Assembly: GCA_022450395.1 (NCBI GenBank)
Contig: JAKUQE010000024.1
Span: 1-46,107, forward strand
Length of the DNA stretch: 46,107 bases
Source of the DNA: Dehalococcoidia bacterium
Lineage (GTDB): Bacteria > Chloroflexota > Dehalococcoidia > Lucifugimonadales > UBA3495
Reading direction: 5' to 3'
The notes under the pieces are model-generated. The model made no database searches and had not been told where the DNA came from. It saw only the letters and a program-made list of their open reading frames with translations. Of this stretch, positions 24,748 through 33,890 are shown in pieces (positions within the stretch are counted from its first letter, which is position 1; every line of letters starts with the position of its first letter). The translations under genes and the position numbers were made by a program.

Positions 24748-25713
24748 CTACGGCGTCAGAATAACTTTGCCCCTGGTTCCCCGGTTGGACAGGTGCTGGT
24801 GGGCTTTGGACACCTCGGACATGGGTAACACCTGGTCCACGATCAGTTTGGCCTTTCCGCCGGCAATCATGGGGAACAGTTCCTCCATCGCCGATTTGTG
24901 GTCCAAACTTCCCACGGGAGACCGGCCCATGCTGAAGCCTATCACCGTGCGGTTGGCCCCAGTAAAGTCCGCCGATGCCACCGACGCCGGCGTATTAGAG
25001 GCATTCCCGTAGGAGATCAGCCGCCCGTACGACGCGACGCACCGGACGCTCTTCTCCAAGATCGGTCCTCCCACGCACTCCAGCACCAATTCCACGCCGT
25101 TGCCGTGGGTTTCTTCACCTACGATTTCTTCGAAGTCGTGGGTGGTGTAGTTGATGGTTACGTCTGCTCCCAGAGAACCGCACAGGTCCAGCTTTTCCTG
25201 AGTGGAGGCGGTGGCAATGACCTTTGCGCCCCAGGCTTTGGCCAACTGAATCGCCACGGTGCCAACGCCCGAGGCCCCGGCCTGCACCAGAACCGTATCA
25301 CCTGGTTGCATCTGGCCCCGGGTTTTCAGCAGATGGTAGGACGTCAGAAATACGATGGGCATTCCCCCAGCATGCACTGGGTCGATGGTTTCCGGGTACG
25401 GAAAGACCAGGTTCCCGTTTACGGCAACGTATTCGGCTTGTCCGCCGGGTCCCATCGCCATCACCTGCTGCCCCACGGAGATCCAGTCGACCGCCGACCC
25501 AACTTCGACCACAGTGCCCGCCGCTTCCAATCCCAGGGAGGAGGGCAGGTCGGGGCCGGGATAGTTGCCGCCCCGGCGCATGATGTCGGCGTAGTTGACC
25601 CCCGCCGACTCCACTTTGATGAGGACTTGGTGGGGCCTTGGCGTGGGTTGAGGAGTATCCTCCCACTTGAGGACATCCAGGCCGCCGAATTCGTTGATAC
25701 GGACCGCTTTCAT
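24748..25713 (-). CDS. quinone oxidoreductase-like MDR dehydrogenase
   Basis: A 321-residue zinc-independent medium-chain dehydrogenase/reductase of the NADPH:quinone oxidoreductase group. The N-terminal GroES-like part has HQVLIKVESAGVNYADIMRR without the zinc cysteines. The Rossmann domain carries VLVQAGASGVGTVAIQLAKA (nucleotide-binding AxxGxxG). The C-terminus GTRGKVILTP is standard. It probably reduces quinones or enoyl substrates with NAD(P)H. ATG 25713 is preceded by AAGGAG with a nine-base spacer. Possibly cotranscribed with the downstream CoA-transferase. Confidence 0.9.
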   Translation of the reverse strand: MKAVRINEFGGLDVLKWEDTPQPTPRPHQVLIKVESAGVNYADIMRRGGNYPGPDLPSSLGLEAAGTVVEVGSAVDWISVGQQVMAMGPGGQAEYVAVNGNLVFPYPETIDPVHAGGMPIVFLTSYHLLKTRGQMQPGDTVLVQAGASGVGTVAIQLAKAWGAKVIATASTQEKLDLCGSLGADVTINYTTHDFEEIVGEETHGNGVELVLECVGGPILEKSVRCVASYGRLISYGNASNTPASVASADFTGANRTVIGFSMGRSPVGSLDHKSAMEELFPMIAGGKAKLIVDQVLPMSEVSKAHQHLSNRGTRGKVILTP

Positions 25714-25756
25714 TCGTTTAGTCTCCTTATTGATTACCGGCGCTCATGAAATGTGT

Positions 25757-25828
25757 GGTTCGACAGGCTCACCACGAACGGGAGCAGCAATCTTCTCCGT
25801 TCGTCCTGAGCCTGTCGAAGGACCCAGC
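25757..25828. repeat. dispersed palindromic repeat, family B complete unit
   Basis: Left arm GGTTCGACAGGCTCACCACG and right arm CGTCCTGAGCCTGTCGAAGG lie about 20 bases apart and pair imperfectly. The same element occurs at 33784-33851 and as a half at 24695. Confidence 0.8.
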
Positions 25829-25919
25829 GCCCGATGGCTGATTAATCAGAGTTTTCAGTAGATGTTGCGGGCGTTCCGCTCGTGACACCAGAGGTCACCC
25901 AAGGATACCCCACCCTTTA

Positions 25920-26351
25920 CTAGGATTCGAACCAACTAATAATGCCGCTTTGGACCGCGACCGTGCGCGTCCCAGGAGTTCGGCGAACGATGTCTCTCGC
26001 CTGCAAAGCCCGCAATACGGCGGCTCCAAGTGCACCTCCCACGTGAAGTCGGCGCTCCGTCCAGTCGGTGCACCCGTAAGCGAACCGGCGTTTCGAACTG
26101 GAAGGGGTCAGATCCACACCCTTATCGGCGAGGGCCTGTTGCCCTAACGGTGTCAGGCGGTAGGACACACGAGGCGAGTCTTGGCTTTCGGTCTGCTCCA
26201 ACCAGCCCCGGTTTAACATTTCGGCGAACAACGCTACCCCGGCGACGCCGGCAAGATGATCGTAACAAGTCCGTGCTCGGCGCAAGGCCGTGTCGCGCCG
26301 CACTTCACGGGCTGCTTGCGCGCTGATCGGAGGCGTACCCGTAGGCGTCAT
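25920..26351 (-). pseudogene. C-terminal half of an ArsR-type regulator
   Basis: A 143-residue frame matching the C-terminal part of a common ArsR-family winged-helix regulator: RRARTCYDHLAGVAGVAL, a second winged segment SYRLTPLGQQALADKGVDL, and CTDWTERRLHVGGALGAAVL. The N-terminal helix-turn-helix of about 90 residues is missing, and the sequence upstream of 26351 does not encode it in any frame I read. A purine-rich AAGGGGATGG precedes the ATG, so a short product could still be made. It would lack DNA-binding ability. Confidence 0.65.
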
Positions 26352-26426
26352 TTAAGTGATCCATCCCCTTAGAAAATCGGATTTGTGGCGTCAGTGTACC
26401 CCAATTGGTTATCGTTCGGCATCACT

Positions 26427-28601
26427 CTAGTCGTTGGACGCCTGGGCCTTGGGACCGGTTTTCATGCTCAATGATATGCGTTTGCGGTCTATGTCTACCT
26501 CCAGCACGGTGACTGTAACCCGCTGATTCACTTTGACGATCTCGCCCGGATCGCGCACGAACCTGTCCGCCAGTTGGCTGATGTGCACCAACCCGTCTTG
26601 ATGAACCCCAACGTCCACGAACGCGCCGAAAGCCGTGACGTTGGTTACCAGCCCCGGCAGCCGCATACCCGTTTCCAGGTCTCGAATGTTCTGCACGCCT
26701 TCGTCAAAAGCGAAGGGCTCGAACTCCTGGCGTGGGTCCCTTCCCGGGCGGGCCAACTCCGCCATGATATCCCGAAGGGTGGGCAGGCCCACCGTGTCGC
26801 TGACATAGCTATCCAGATCGATGCGTGAGCGGAGGGCTTCGTCGGTCATCAAGTCATTGACACTGCAGCCTTGGGTCTTGGCCATGGACTGTACTAATTT
26901 ATAGCTTTCGGGGTGGACGGCGCTGGCGTCCAGGGGCTGGTCCCCGTCGCTGATGCGGAGAAATCCAGCCGCCTGCTCGAACGCTTTGGGGCCAAGCCTG
27001 GGCACTTTGAGGAGGTCACGCCTAGACTTAAATCCGCCGTTGGCATCCCGGTAATCTTGGATCGCCTTGGCCAGGCTGGGGCCCAATCCGGAAACGTAGC
27101 TCAAGAGCTGGCGGCTGGCTGTATTGACCTCAACACCCACACCGTTCACGCAACTTACAACCACGTCGTTCAGCTTGCTTTGGAGGAGGCCCTGGTCGAC
27201 GTCGTGCTGGTACTGTCCCACGCCGATGGATCGGGGGTCAATCTTGACCAGTTCGGCCAGCGGGTCCATCAAGCGCCGCCCGATGGATACCGCTCCCCGG
27301 ACGGTGATATCCATGTCGGGAAATTCTTCCCTGGCGGCAGGGGAAGCGGAGTAGATCGAAGCCCCGCTTTCGCTGACCATTACGATCTGGATTCCGGAAC
27401 TCAAACCCAGGCCCCGCAGAAACGTTTCCGTTTCCCGGCCTCCGGTTCCGTTGCCCACGGCGATGACTTGGGTGTCGTGCCGCTGGCACAGGCTTAACAC
27501 GGTCTGCGCCGCCTCGGCCGATTGCCGCTCCCCCAGCAAGGGGAAAATGGTTGCCGATTCGATGAACTTGCCCAGGGAATCCAGGACCGCTAACTTGCAA
27601 CCCGTGCGCAACCCAGGGTCTATGGCCAATAGGCTCTTTTGTCCCAAGGGCGACGCCAACAGTAGTTGACGGAGATTGTCGGCGAAGACACGGGTGGCTA
27701 CCTCGTCGGCCCGCGCCTTGGCCTCGTTACGCGCTTCGGTCTCCAACGACGGCCCCAGGAGACGCTTATAGCTGTCCTGGACGGCCAGAGACACCTGCTG
27801 GGAACTGTCGTTAGAATGCTTTACGAACAGAGCTTCCAGTTCCGTCAGCGCCTCTTCCTCAGGCGGCAACAGATGCAGCGTCAACATGGACTCTTTCTCG
27901 CCCCGTAACATGGCCAGAACCCGGTGGGAGGGGGCCTGGGACAATGGCTCTTCCCAGTCGAAGTAGTCCCGGTACTTGGCGGCTTCGCTTTCCTTGCCCT
28001 GGGACAGTTTGGAGGTCAGCGCGCCCTTAGCCCAAAATAGTCCTCTGATCTGAGCGCGGGCGGTGGAGTCTTCGCTGACCCATTCGGCCATGATGTCCCG
28101 GGCTCCCTGCAACGCCTCGCCGGGGTCGGCGACGCCTTTTTCCGGGTCCACGGCCAAGGCTGCCTCAGCTGCCACGTCCATGTCTTCTTGCTGCCAAAGA
28201 ATGCTCGCCAACGGCTCCAGGCCCTGTTCCTTAGCGATGGTCGCTCTGGTTCGGCGTTTGGGACGGTAGGGAAGGTAAATGTCCTCCAATGCCGCCAACG
28301 TCTCCGCTGATTGAACTCGGTCCTTCAACTCCTCGGTGAGCAGGTCCCGCGCCTCCAGAGAAGCCAGGATGGCATCCATCCGGCTTGCCAGTTCCTTAAG
28401 CTGGGCCAACCTATCCCGAATCGACTCGATCGCCACTTCATCGAGGCTGCCCGTGACCTCCTTGCGGTATCGGGCGATAAATGGCACCGTGGCGCCTTCC
28501 TCGATCAACGAAACTGTCGCGCGTACTTGAGTAGTCAGCAGGTGTAACTCGCCGGCGATCTTGGCGATATAGCTTTGGTTCATTTCAGTTTGAGTAGTCA
28601 A
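26427..28601 (-). CDS. tex: Tex family RNA-binding transcription accessory protein
   Basis: A 724-residue cytoplasmic Tex protein. Domains in order are the N-terminal helical region ATVPFIARYRKEVTGSLDE, a YqgF/RNase H-like domain with GLRTGCKLAVLD, a helix-hairpin-helix region with SYVSGLGPSLAKAIQDY, and a C-terminal S1 domain (VTAFGAFVDVGVHQDGLVHI). The length is slightly below the usual 750-780. Tex affects gene expression, probably through RNA or the transcription complex. The start is uncertain: TTG 28601 or ATG 28583, neither with a clear Shine-Dalgarno. A TATAAT on the minus strand at about 28658-28663 is a likely -10 for it. Confidence 0.92.
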   Translation of the reverse strand: MTTQTEMNQSYIAKIAGELHLLTTQVRATVSLIEEGATVPFIARYRKEVTGSLDEVAIESIRDRLAQLKELASRMDAILASLEARDLLTEELKDRVQSAETLAALEDIYLPYRPKRRTRATIAKEQGLEPLASILWQQEDMDVAAEAALAVDPEKGVADPGEALQGARDIMAEWVSEDSTARAQIRGLFWAKGALTSKLSQGKESEAAKYRDYFDWEEPLSQAPSHRVLAMLRGEKESMLTLHLLPPEEEALTELEALFVKHSNDSSQQVSLAVQDSYKRLLGPSLETEARNEAKARADEVATRVFADNLRQLLLASPLGQKSLLAIDPGLRTGCKLAVLDSLGKFIESATIFPLLGERQSAEAAQTVLSLCQRHDTQVIAVGNGTGGRETETFLRGLGLSSGIQIVMVSESGASIYSASPAAREEFPDMDITVRGAVSIGRRLMDPLAELVKIDPRSIGVGQYQHDVDQGLLQSKLNDVVVSCVNGVGVEVNTASRQLLSYVSGLGPSLAKAIQDYRDANGGFKSRRDLLKVPRLGPKAFEQAAGFLRISDGDQPLDASAVHPESYKLVQSMAKTQGCSVNDLMTDEALRSRIDLDSYVSDTVGLPTLRDIMAELARPGRDPRQEFEPFAFDEGVQNIRDLETGMRLPGLVTNVTAFGAFVDVGVHQDGLVHISQLADRFVRDPGEIVKVNQRVTVTVLEVDIDRKRISLSMKTGPKAQASND

Positions 28602-28621
28602 TTTCTTACTGAATCCCTCTC

Positions 28622-30481
28622 ATGCGCCTAACGTCTGGAGCGGCGGGGCATGCAACCATTATACTGAATAGACCCGATGAAACACCGAAAGGACTGCATC
28701 CTCTGAATCTAAGCACTTACACCGACACCAGGCTGTTCTCCCGCCTCTTGCGCCAGGCCAAACCATACTGGCCGCACATCGCCGGGATATTCCTGTTGGG
28801 CCTGCTGGCCACCCCTTTGATGTTGCTGGCTCCCCTGCCACTGAAGATTGCCGTCGATAGCGTGGTGGGATCCAGTCCGCTGCCGGGATTTATGGAACCG
28901 GTGACGCCGGATTGGCTATCGGGTTCTACGATCAGACTGTTGGGCCTGGCCGCCGGTCTCCAAGTGATGGTGGTCCTGTTTAGCCAACTGCACGAGTTAT
29001 GCGGCCATGTATTGCGGGCGCGGGCCGGCGAGGGGATGATGCTGGAATTCCGGTCGGCCCTCTTCCGCCACGTGCAGCGCCTGTCTCTTCTGTTTCACGA
29101 CACCAGGGGCACGGCTGACTCCCTCTACCGGATACAATACGACGCTCCGGCCATTCGGGACATCACCGTCAACAGCATCATCTCTCTGCTGTCGGCGGCG
29201 GTGATGCTGGTGGCTACTCTGGTTGTCATCACTCGTCTCGACTGGCAGCTTGCCCTGGTCGCGCTGGCGGTCTGCCCATTTCTGTTCGTATTCGCCCGCA
29301 CCTACAACCTGCGGATGCGGCCCCGTTACCGGGAAGTCCGGGGCATGGAGAGCTCGGCGCTGCAGGTAGTTCAGGAGGTTTTGAGTGCGTTCCGCGTGGT
29401 GAAGGCGTTTGGCCGAGAGGACCGGGAGCAGGACCGGTTTGTGGCCCAATCTCAAGTGGGGGTGCGAGCCCGCATCCGCCTGTCGTTAGCTGAAGGGACC
29501 TTCGGGTTGCTGGTCAACATGACCACGGCGATCGGCACGGCGGCGGTCCTCTTCATCGGGATACGTAATGTTCAGGCAGGAGTCCTGTCGTTGGGTGAGT
29601 TACTGATGGTTCTGGCCTACTTGACCCAACTTTACAATCCACTGCGGACCATCAGCCGTCAAGTCGCCAACCTCCAGTCTTCACTGGCCAGCGCCGAACG
29701 CGCTTTCCAACTGCTCGACGAGATACCAGACGTAACGGACCGTCCTAGCGCCCGTTCCCTGAAGCGAGCGGCGGGAGAACTTCGATTTAGCGGCGTGACT
29801 TTCGCTTATGGTGAAAACACGCCGGTGTTGCAGGACGTGTCCTTCTGTATCGCCCCAGGCACCCGGCTCGGAATCGAGGGGAGGACCGGGGCCGGAAAGA
29901 GCACGCTGGTCAGCCTAGCGTCCCGGTTCTACGACCCTCGTGACGGTGAGATCCTGTTGGACGGCGTGGACCTGAGGGACTACAAACTGGTGGACCTGCG
30001 CAACCAGATGGCCATCGTCCTACAAGACCCGGTGCTATTCTCTACGAGCATCGCCGAGAATATCGGCTATGGGCGTCCCGGAGCGGAATTCTCCCAGATA
30101 GTGGAGGCGGCCCAGGCAGCTAACGTCCACGAGTTCATCGCCGGTCTGCCCGATGGGTACGACACGGCGGTGGGAGAGCGGGGCATGATGCTTTCTGGGG
30201 GAGAGCGCCAGCGGATAGCGCTGGCCAGGGCGTTCTTGAAAGACGCTCCCATACTCATCCTGGATGAACCCACCAGCGCGGTGGACATGACCACCGAGGC
30301 TGGGATCATGGAGGCAATGGAGCGGCTGATGGTGGGCCGCACCACTCTGATGATCGCTCACCGGATCAGCACCCTGGATATCTGCGACGCCCGCATCGAG
30401 TTGGAACACGGGCGGATCATCAGCGCATCAGGGAAAGTTGACTCGGCGCCCAACGTCTCTATCCTTCAGATCGAAGGTTGA
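28622..30481 (+). CDS. ABC exporter, fused permease-ATPase (MsbA type)
   Basis: A 619-residue half-transporter acting as a homodimer or with a partner in the inner membrane. Six transmembrane helices span about residues 40-330. The ATPase domain has Walker A GRTGAGKST, signature LSGGERQRIALARA, Walker B ILILDEPTSAVD, and the switch His in AHRIST. Relatives export lipids, drugs or peptides; the substrate is unknown. The start at 28622 lies only 20 bases from the divergent tex start, so the true start may be somewhat downstream (the membrane domain starts near residue 38). It overlaps the convergent HAD gene by 16 bases. Confidence 0.9.
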   Translation: MRLTSGAAGHATIILNRPDETPKGLHPLNLSTYTDTRLFSRLLRQAKPYWPHIAGIFLLGLLATPLMLLAPLPLKIAVDSVVGSSPLPGFMEPVTPDWLSGSTIRLLGLAAGLQVMVVLFSQLHELCGHVLRARAGEGMMLEFRSALFRHVQRLSLLFHDTRGTADSLYRIQYDAPAIRDITVNSIISLLSAAVMLVATLVVITRLDWQLALVALAVCPFLFVFARTYNLRMRPRYREVRGMESSALQVVQEVLSAFRVVKAFGREDREQDRFVAQSQVGVRARIRLSLAEGTFGLLVNMTTAIGTAAVLFIGIRNVQAGVLSLGELLMVLAYLTQLYNPLRTISRQVANLQSSLASAERAFQLLDEIPDVTDRPSARSLKRAAGELRFSGVTFAYGENTPVLQDVSFCIAPGTRLGIEGRTGAGKSTLVSLASRFYDPRDGEILLDGVDLRDYKLVDLRNQMAIVLQDPVLFSTSIAENIGYGRPGAEFSQIVEAAQAANVHEFIAGLPDGYDTAVGERGMMLSGGERQRIALARAFLKDAPILILDEPTSAVDMTTEAGIMEAMERLMVGRTTLMIAHRISTLDICDARIELEHGRIISASGKVDSAPNVSILQIEG

Positions 30482-31173
30482 CCGCGTACTAAGTCCAGAA
30501 CCTGCTTAAGTTCAGATATCCTCGTTCCCTCCCAATCCTCACGATGGCCGTTAACCGTATCGTACGGTGCTCGAATAAGCACTGGGTCCATGCCAAATTC
30601 CACTGCGCCGGTCAGTTCACCACTCCCTCCGTCTCCGACGTACAGGCATTTGCCGGGCGCTACCTTCAAGCTGTCGCACACCATCCGGTAGATGCGGGGG
30701 TCAGGCTTCGTAAGTTTCACTTCGCAAGAGAAGATGGCTCCGTCTAACAATGCAGCGAAGGGAGTTTCTGGCCACAGGAGTGGGACTTCCGACGAGCAGT
30801 CGCTTATGAGTCCTAATCTGTATCCAGACGCCTTCAGTTCAGTGAGGGTTTCAACCGTGTGATTTCGCGGTGTGAGAACACTACGTAGATACTCAAGCCG
30901 AAGTTCCACGGCATTGGCTATTTGCCGAGCATCAGCTTTGACACCGATTTCGCGGCAAATATGTCGAAAATATTTCTCCATCGAAGGAAACAACCCGGCG
31001 TCCCGCTCGTGAACCGTTTCAGACCACAGACGAAGTAGATCCGGTTCAGGAATCGACAAAGCAGCGGCTACGTTCGAAAGCGTTCGATTGTACTCTGATC
31101 GTGAGAGATCTAGGAACTCAGTATTGTCAACCAAGGTCCCAAAAAGGTCAAAAATGACGGCATCATATTTCAT
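30466..31173 (-). CDS. HAD superfamily hydrolase
   Basis: A 235-residue HAD-like phosphatase or dehalogenase. Motif I is FDLFGTLVDN with nucleophile Asp, but the residue two further is Phe rather than the Asp usual in phosphatases. Motif II is LISDCSS, the lysine is in CEVKLTKPDP, and motif IV is LYVGDGGSGE. The altered motif I resembles haloacid dehalogenases, though other dehalogenase signatures are not clear. The ATG at 31173 starts at MKYDAVIFD as expected. Confidence 0.88.
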   Translation of the reverse strand: MKYDAVIFDLFGTLVDNTEFLDLSRSEYNRTLSNVAAALSIPEPDLLRLWSETVHERDAGLFPSMEKYFRHICREIGVKADARQIANAVELRLEYLRSVLTPRNHTVETLTELKASGYRLGLISDCSSEVPLLWPETPFAALLDGAIFSCEVKLTKPDPRIYRMVCDSLKVAPGKCLYVGDGGSGELTGAVEFGMDPVLIRAPYDTVNGHREDWEGTRISELKQVLDLVRGQPSI

Positions 31174-31330
31174 GGATCAAAGGTCCTGGCGCTCAGCTGA
31201 ACATCGGTTAATGCGGCAATTGCTGAATCACCAAATTGGGGGCTCGACCGAGTATCCACCCTTCCCTTTCTAGAGGGAAGTCAATAGGCCCACTATTTCA
31301 GAAGGTAGAGAGTGGGGGTGGAAACTCGTT

Positions 31331-32392
31331 CTAGATCAGAACCGGCTCGGTGTTCTTCTGGTAAACCTGGAAGCGGTGGCGGGTGGTGTCGGCGATGATG
31401 ACCCGGCCTTTACCGTCGACCTTGACCGCGCAGGGCGCCCAGAGCACTCGCTCGGGTGTGAAGTCGCGGACTCCGTTACGCTGGCGGATCATGTCCGGGT
31501 TGGACCTGATTTTATCCACGCCCCACTTGGACAGGCCGGCGTCGCCGGTGAACTCGCTGATGAAGCGGCCATCCGGGGTCAGTACCTGGACCCGGTTGTT
31601 CAGCCAGTCGGCCACGTAGATATCGCCGTCCTGGTCGACACAGACCCCGGCGGGGCGGTTAAACTGTCCGACGGGTACATTGGATAACTTGATCCCTCCC
31701 ATCTTCTGGACGATCGACGCGTCGCCGCCGGTCCCCGGTTGGCCGAAGGATGCCTGCCACTCACCTTGAGCGGTGAACTGCTGGATGCGGTCGTTGCGCC
31801 AATCGGCTACGAACACATTTCCGTCCTTGTCCAAACCGATGCCCCAAGGAGTGTTCAACTGGCCGGGACCGCTGCCGAAGCTGCCGAACTGGCCCAGGTA
31901 CTCACCGTTAAGAGTAAATCTCTGTACTCGATGGTTCAGGCTGTCCACCACGAACATCGTGCCGTCCTGGCCTATCGCTAATCCGGAAGGGCGGTTTAGC
32001 TCCCCGTCTCCCGCGCCGTGGATTCCCCAATCGCGGAGGAACTCGCCGTCCCGGTCGTAGACGTTGATGCGGTTGAGCCATTCGTCGGCGACGTATACGT
32101 TGACGTCGGAGTCCACGGCGATGGAGATGGGCCAGATGAACTGCCCTTTCTCTTCCCCATAAGAACCAAACTCGGTGATATATTCCTCGCCCTCGTCGCC
32201 TAGGCGGAACACGTTGATCCGGGTGCCGTCGGAGCGAGACTCATAGGATCTGTTCACCACGTAGATCACGTCGTCGGGAGCCAGCGCCATGTCCATGGGA
32301 TTTCGGAACCCAGTGCCCTGAAATTCGGACCGTCCGGCAACGAACATAAATGTGAAGGTCCGGTCGTTGATTCCCAGAAAAACGCTGGCCAT
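31331..32392 (-). CDS. NHL-repeat β-propeller protein
   Basis: A 353-residue protein with about six NHL repeats such as SGLAIGQDGTMFVVDSLNHR, GIGLDKDGNVFVADWRNDR and GVCVDQDGDIYVADWLNNR, plus FGSFGSGPGQLNTP linkers. These form a six-bladed propeller that binds protein or nucleic acid ligands, or is catalytic in a few families. There is no signal peptide. ATG 32392 is preceded by AAGGAGG with a six-base spacer. It follows the DUF1501 gene on the same strand; the gap holds a palindromic repeat. Confidence 0.88.
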   Translation of the reverse strand: MASVFLGINDRTFTFMFVAGRSEFQGTGFRNPMDMALAPDDVIYVVNRSYESRSDGTRINVFRLGDEGEEYITEFGSYGEEKGQFIWPISIAVDSDVNVYVADEWLNRINVYDRDGEFLRDWGIHGAGDGELNRPSGLAIGQDGTMFVVDSLNHRVQRFTLNGEYLGQFGSFGSGPGQLNTPWGIGLDKDGNVFVADWRNDRIQQFTAQGEWQASFGQPGTGGDASIVQKMGGIKLSNVPVGQFNRPAGVCVDQDGDIYVADWLNNRVQVLTPDGRFISEFTGDAGLSKWGVDKIRSNPDMIRQRNGVRDFTPERVLWAPCAVKVDGKGRVIIADTTRHRFQVYQKNTEPVLI

Positions 32393-32469
32393 GGCTTGCC
32401 TCCTTAGTGGTTGCGGGGCCTTTCATAGGCGGTGGGATCGTATTGTGGCATCAGGATTGTCAGTGACGA

Positions 32470-32551
32470 TTCACCCCCATCCTAACCTTCCCCCGTCGAG
32501 GGGGAAGGGATTGTTCTCGCCCCCTTTATGGGGGAGAGTTAGAGAGGGGGA
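32470..32551. repeat. palindromic repeat, family A complete unit
   Basis: ATCCTAACCTTCCCCCGTCG then a complementary G-run, followed by a second C/G-run hairpin and GAGTTAGAGAGGGGG. The layout and word order match the copy at 18002-18083. It separates the DUF1501 and NHL genes. Confidence 0.8.
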
Positions 32552-32585
32552 GCTAGGCGTAAATGAGATTCATTCGAACTTTGGC

Positions 32586-33722
32586 CTACAGAAAGTCCAG
32601 TTGCTCGTAGGTTCCACCGACGATGGGTTTGGCGTCCATGCCCATCCAGCGCTCCAGGATGGTGGAGTAGGCGCAGCGGAAGTCCACGTTGTGCTGCAGA
32701 TTGCCGCCGTCTTCCAGCTTGCCCAATTCCAGTGAGGGATATTCGCCGTAGATTCCGCCCTTAACGTGCTCACCCAGGGCGAAGGCCACGCCTCCGGAGC
32801 CGTGATCGGTACCCGAGCCGTTGTCCATGGCCCGCCGGCCGAACTCGGAGTAGAAGAACAGCATCACGTTGTCGCTGATATGTTGCTCTCGTAGATCGGT
32901 CATGAAGCAGTCGATGTTGGTTGAGATGTCCATCAGCAGGTTGGAGTGTCCCACAGCCTGGTTGGCGTGGGTGTCGAAGATGTTGTAGGGTGCCGTGGTG
33001 AACAGCACTCGAGTGCCGAAGCCGGCGTTATGGACCTGCACCATGTCTTTCAGGTATCCACCGACGGCGCTGTTGCCGTACTCAACCGTGGAGCTGTACT
33101 TGCCGGGAGCCGTGCCCAAGATATCGGCGCCCGCCATCGCTTCGAGGCCGGTGCGGCGTATGTAGTCGTTGACGACACCTCGCCCCAGGACCGGAGAGTA
33201 CATGCGTCCGAAAAGGTCTAGAGCCTGGTCGCGCTGGCCGGTTTCCTCGATACCGGTCAGCAGACCGTAGCTGCTCAGATCGCCCACCGAAGCCACCGGG
33301 ACCCCATCTTTCGCCATGGACCGGGGAAGTCCCCGTCCGAAGTTCACGCCGGTAAGAACATTCTCTGCTTTGGGGTCTATTTCCTGAATCACGCTGCCTA
33401 GCCATCCGATCAGGCCCAGTTCATCGGGCTCGCAGGTGGCCCAGATATCCATGGACCGGAAGTGCGACAGGCTGGGATGAGGATAGCCGACGCCTAGGAT
33501 GATGGCCAGCTTGCCTTCGTCCCAGTATTTCTTCAACGAACCCATGGCCGGGTGGAAGGCCAACTCGTCGGTGATCGGGATTACTTGGTCTTCAGCAACG
33601 GCCAAAGTAGGGCGGTAATCCCGGTACAGAGGATTGGTATACGGAATCACCGTATTCATGAAGTCATTGCCCCCGGAAAGGGAAAAGACTGCCAGGACCG
33701 GGTCTTTGTTAGTGGTAACCAT
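32586..33722 (-). CDS. DUF1501 family protein
   Basis: A 378-residue protein of the DUF1501 family (sulfatase/alkaline-phosphatase-like fold predicted for the group). Visible are VFSLSGGNDFMNTVIPY near the start, RSMDIWATCEP, FGRRAMDNGSGTDHGSGGVA and GEHVKGGIYGEYPSL. The histidine/aspartate-rich late motif could bind metal. The usual twin-arginine signal is absent, so export is not supported. ATG 33722 is preceded by GGAGGG five bases away. Its upstream neighbour encodes DUF1800, its standard partner. Function is unknown. Confidence 0.9.
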   Translation of the reverse strand: MVTTNKDPVLAVFSLSGGNDFMNTVIPYTNPLYRDYRPTLAVAEDQVIPITDELAFHPAMGSLKKYWDEGKLAIILGVGYPHPSLSHFRSMDIWATCEPDELGLIGWLGSVIQEIDPKAENVLTGVNFGRGLPRSMAKDGVPVASVGDLSSYGLLTGIEETGQRDQALDLFGRMYSPVLGRGVVNDYIRRTGLEAMAGADILGTAPGKYSSTVEYGNSAVGGYLKDMVQVHNAGFGTRVLFTTAPYNIFDTHANQAVGHSNLLMDISTNIDCFMTDLREQHISDNVMLFFYSEFGRRAMDNGSGTDHGSGGVAFALGEHVKGGIYGEYPSLELGKLEDGGNLQHNVDFRCAYSTILERWMGMDAKPIVGGTYEQLDFL

Positions 33723-33783
33723 AACTGCCCTCCATATCTCTAACCGAACTGGTACCGCCGCGCGATAATTAGCGTTACCAATA

Positions 33784-33851
33784 CCGTTCGTGGTGAGCTT
33801 GTCGAACCATCCTTACGCTGAAGGACCCTTCGACACGCTCAGGGCGAACGG
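33784..33851. repeat. dispersed palindromic repeat, family B, inverted copy
   Basis: CCGTTCGTGGTGAGCTTGTC at the left and CTTCGACACGCTCAGGGCGA at the right form an imperfect palindrome with a spacer of about 15 bases. It lies between the DUF1800 and DUF1501 genes. Confidence 0.85.
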
Positions 33852-33890
33852 AAATTCTTAACGGCAATTTGTAAACCTAGGTGCTTGGCT

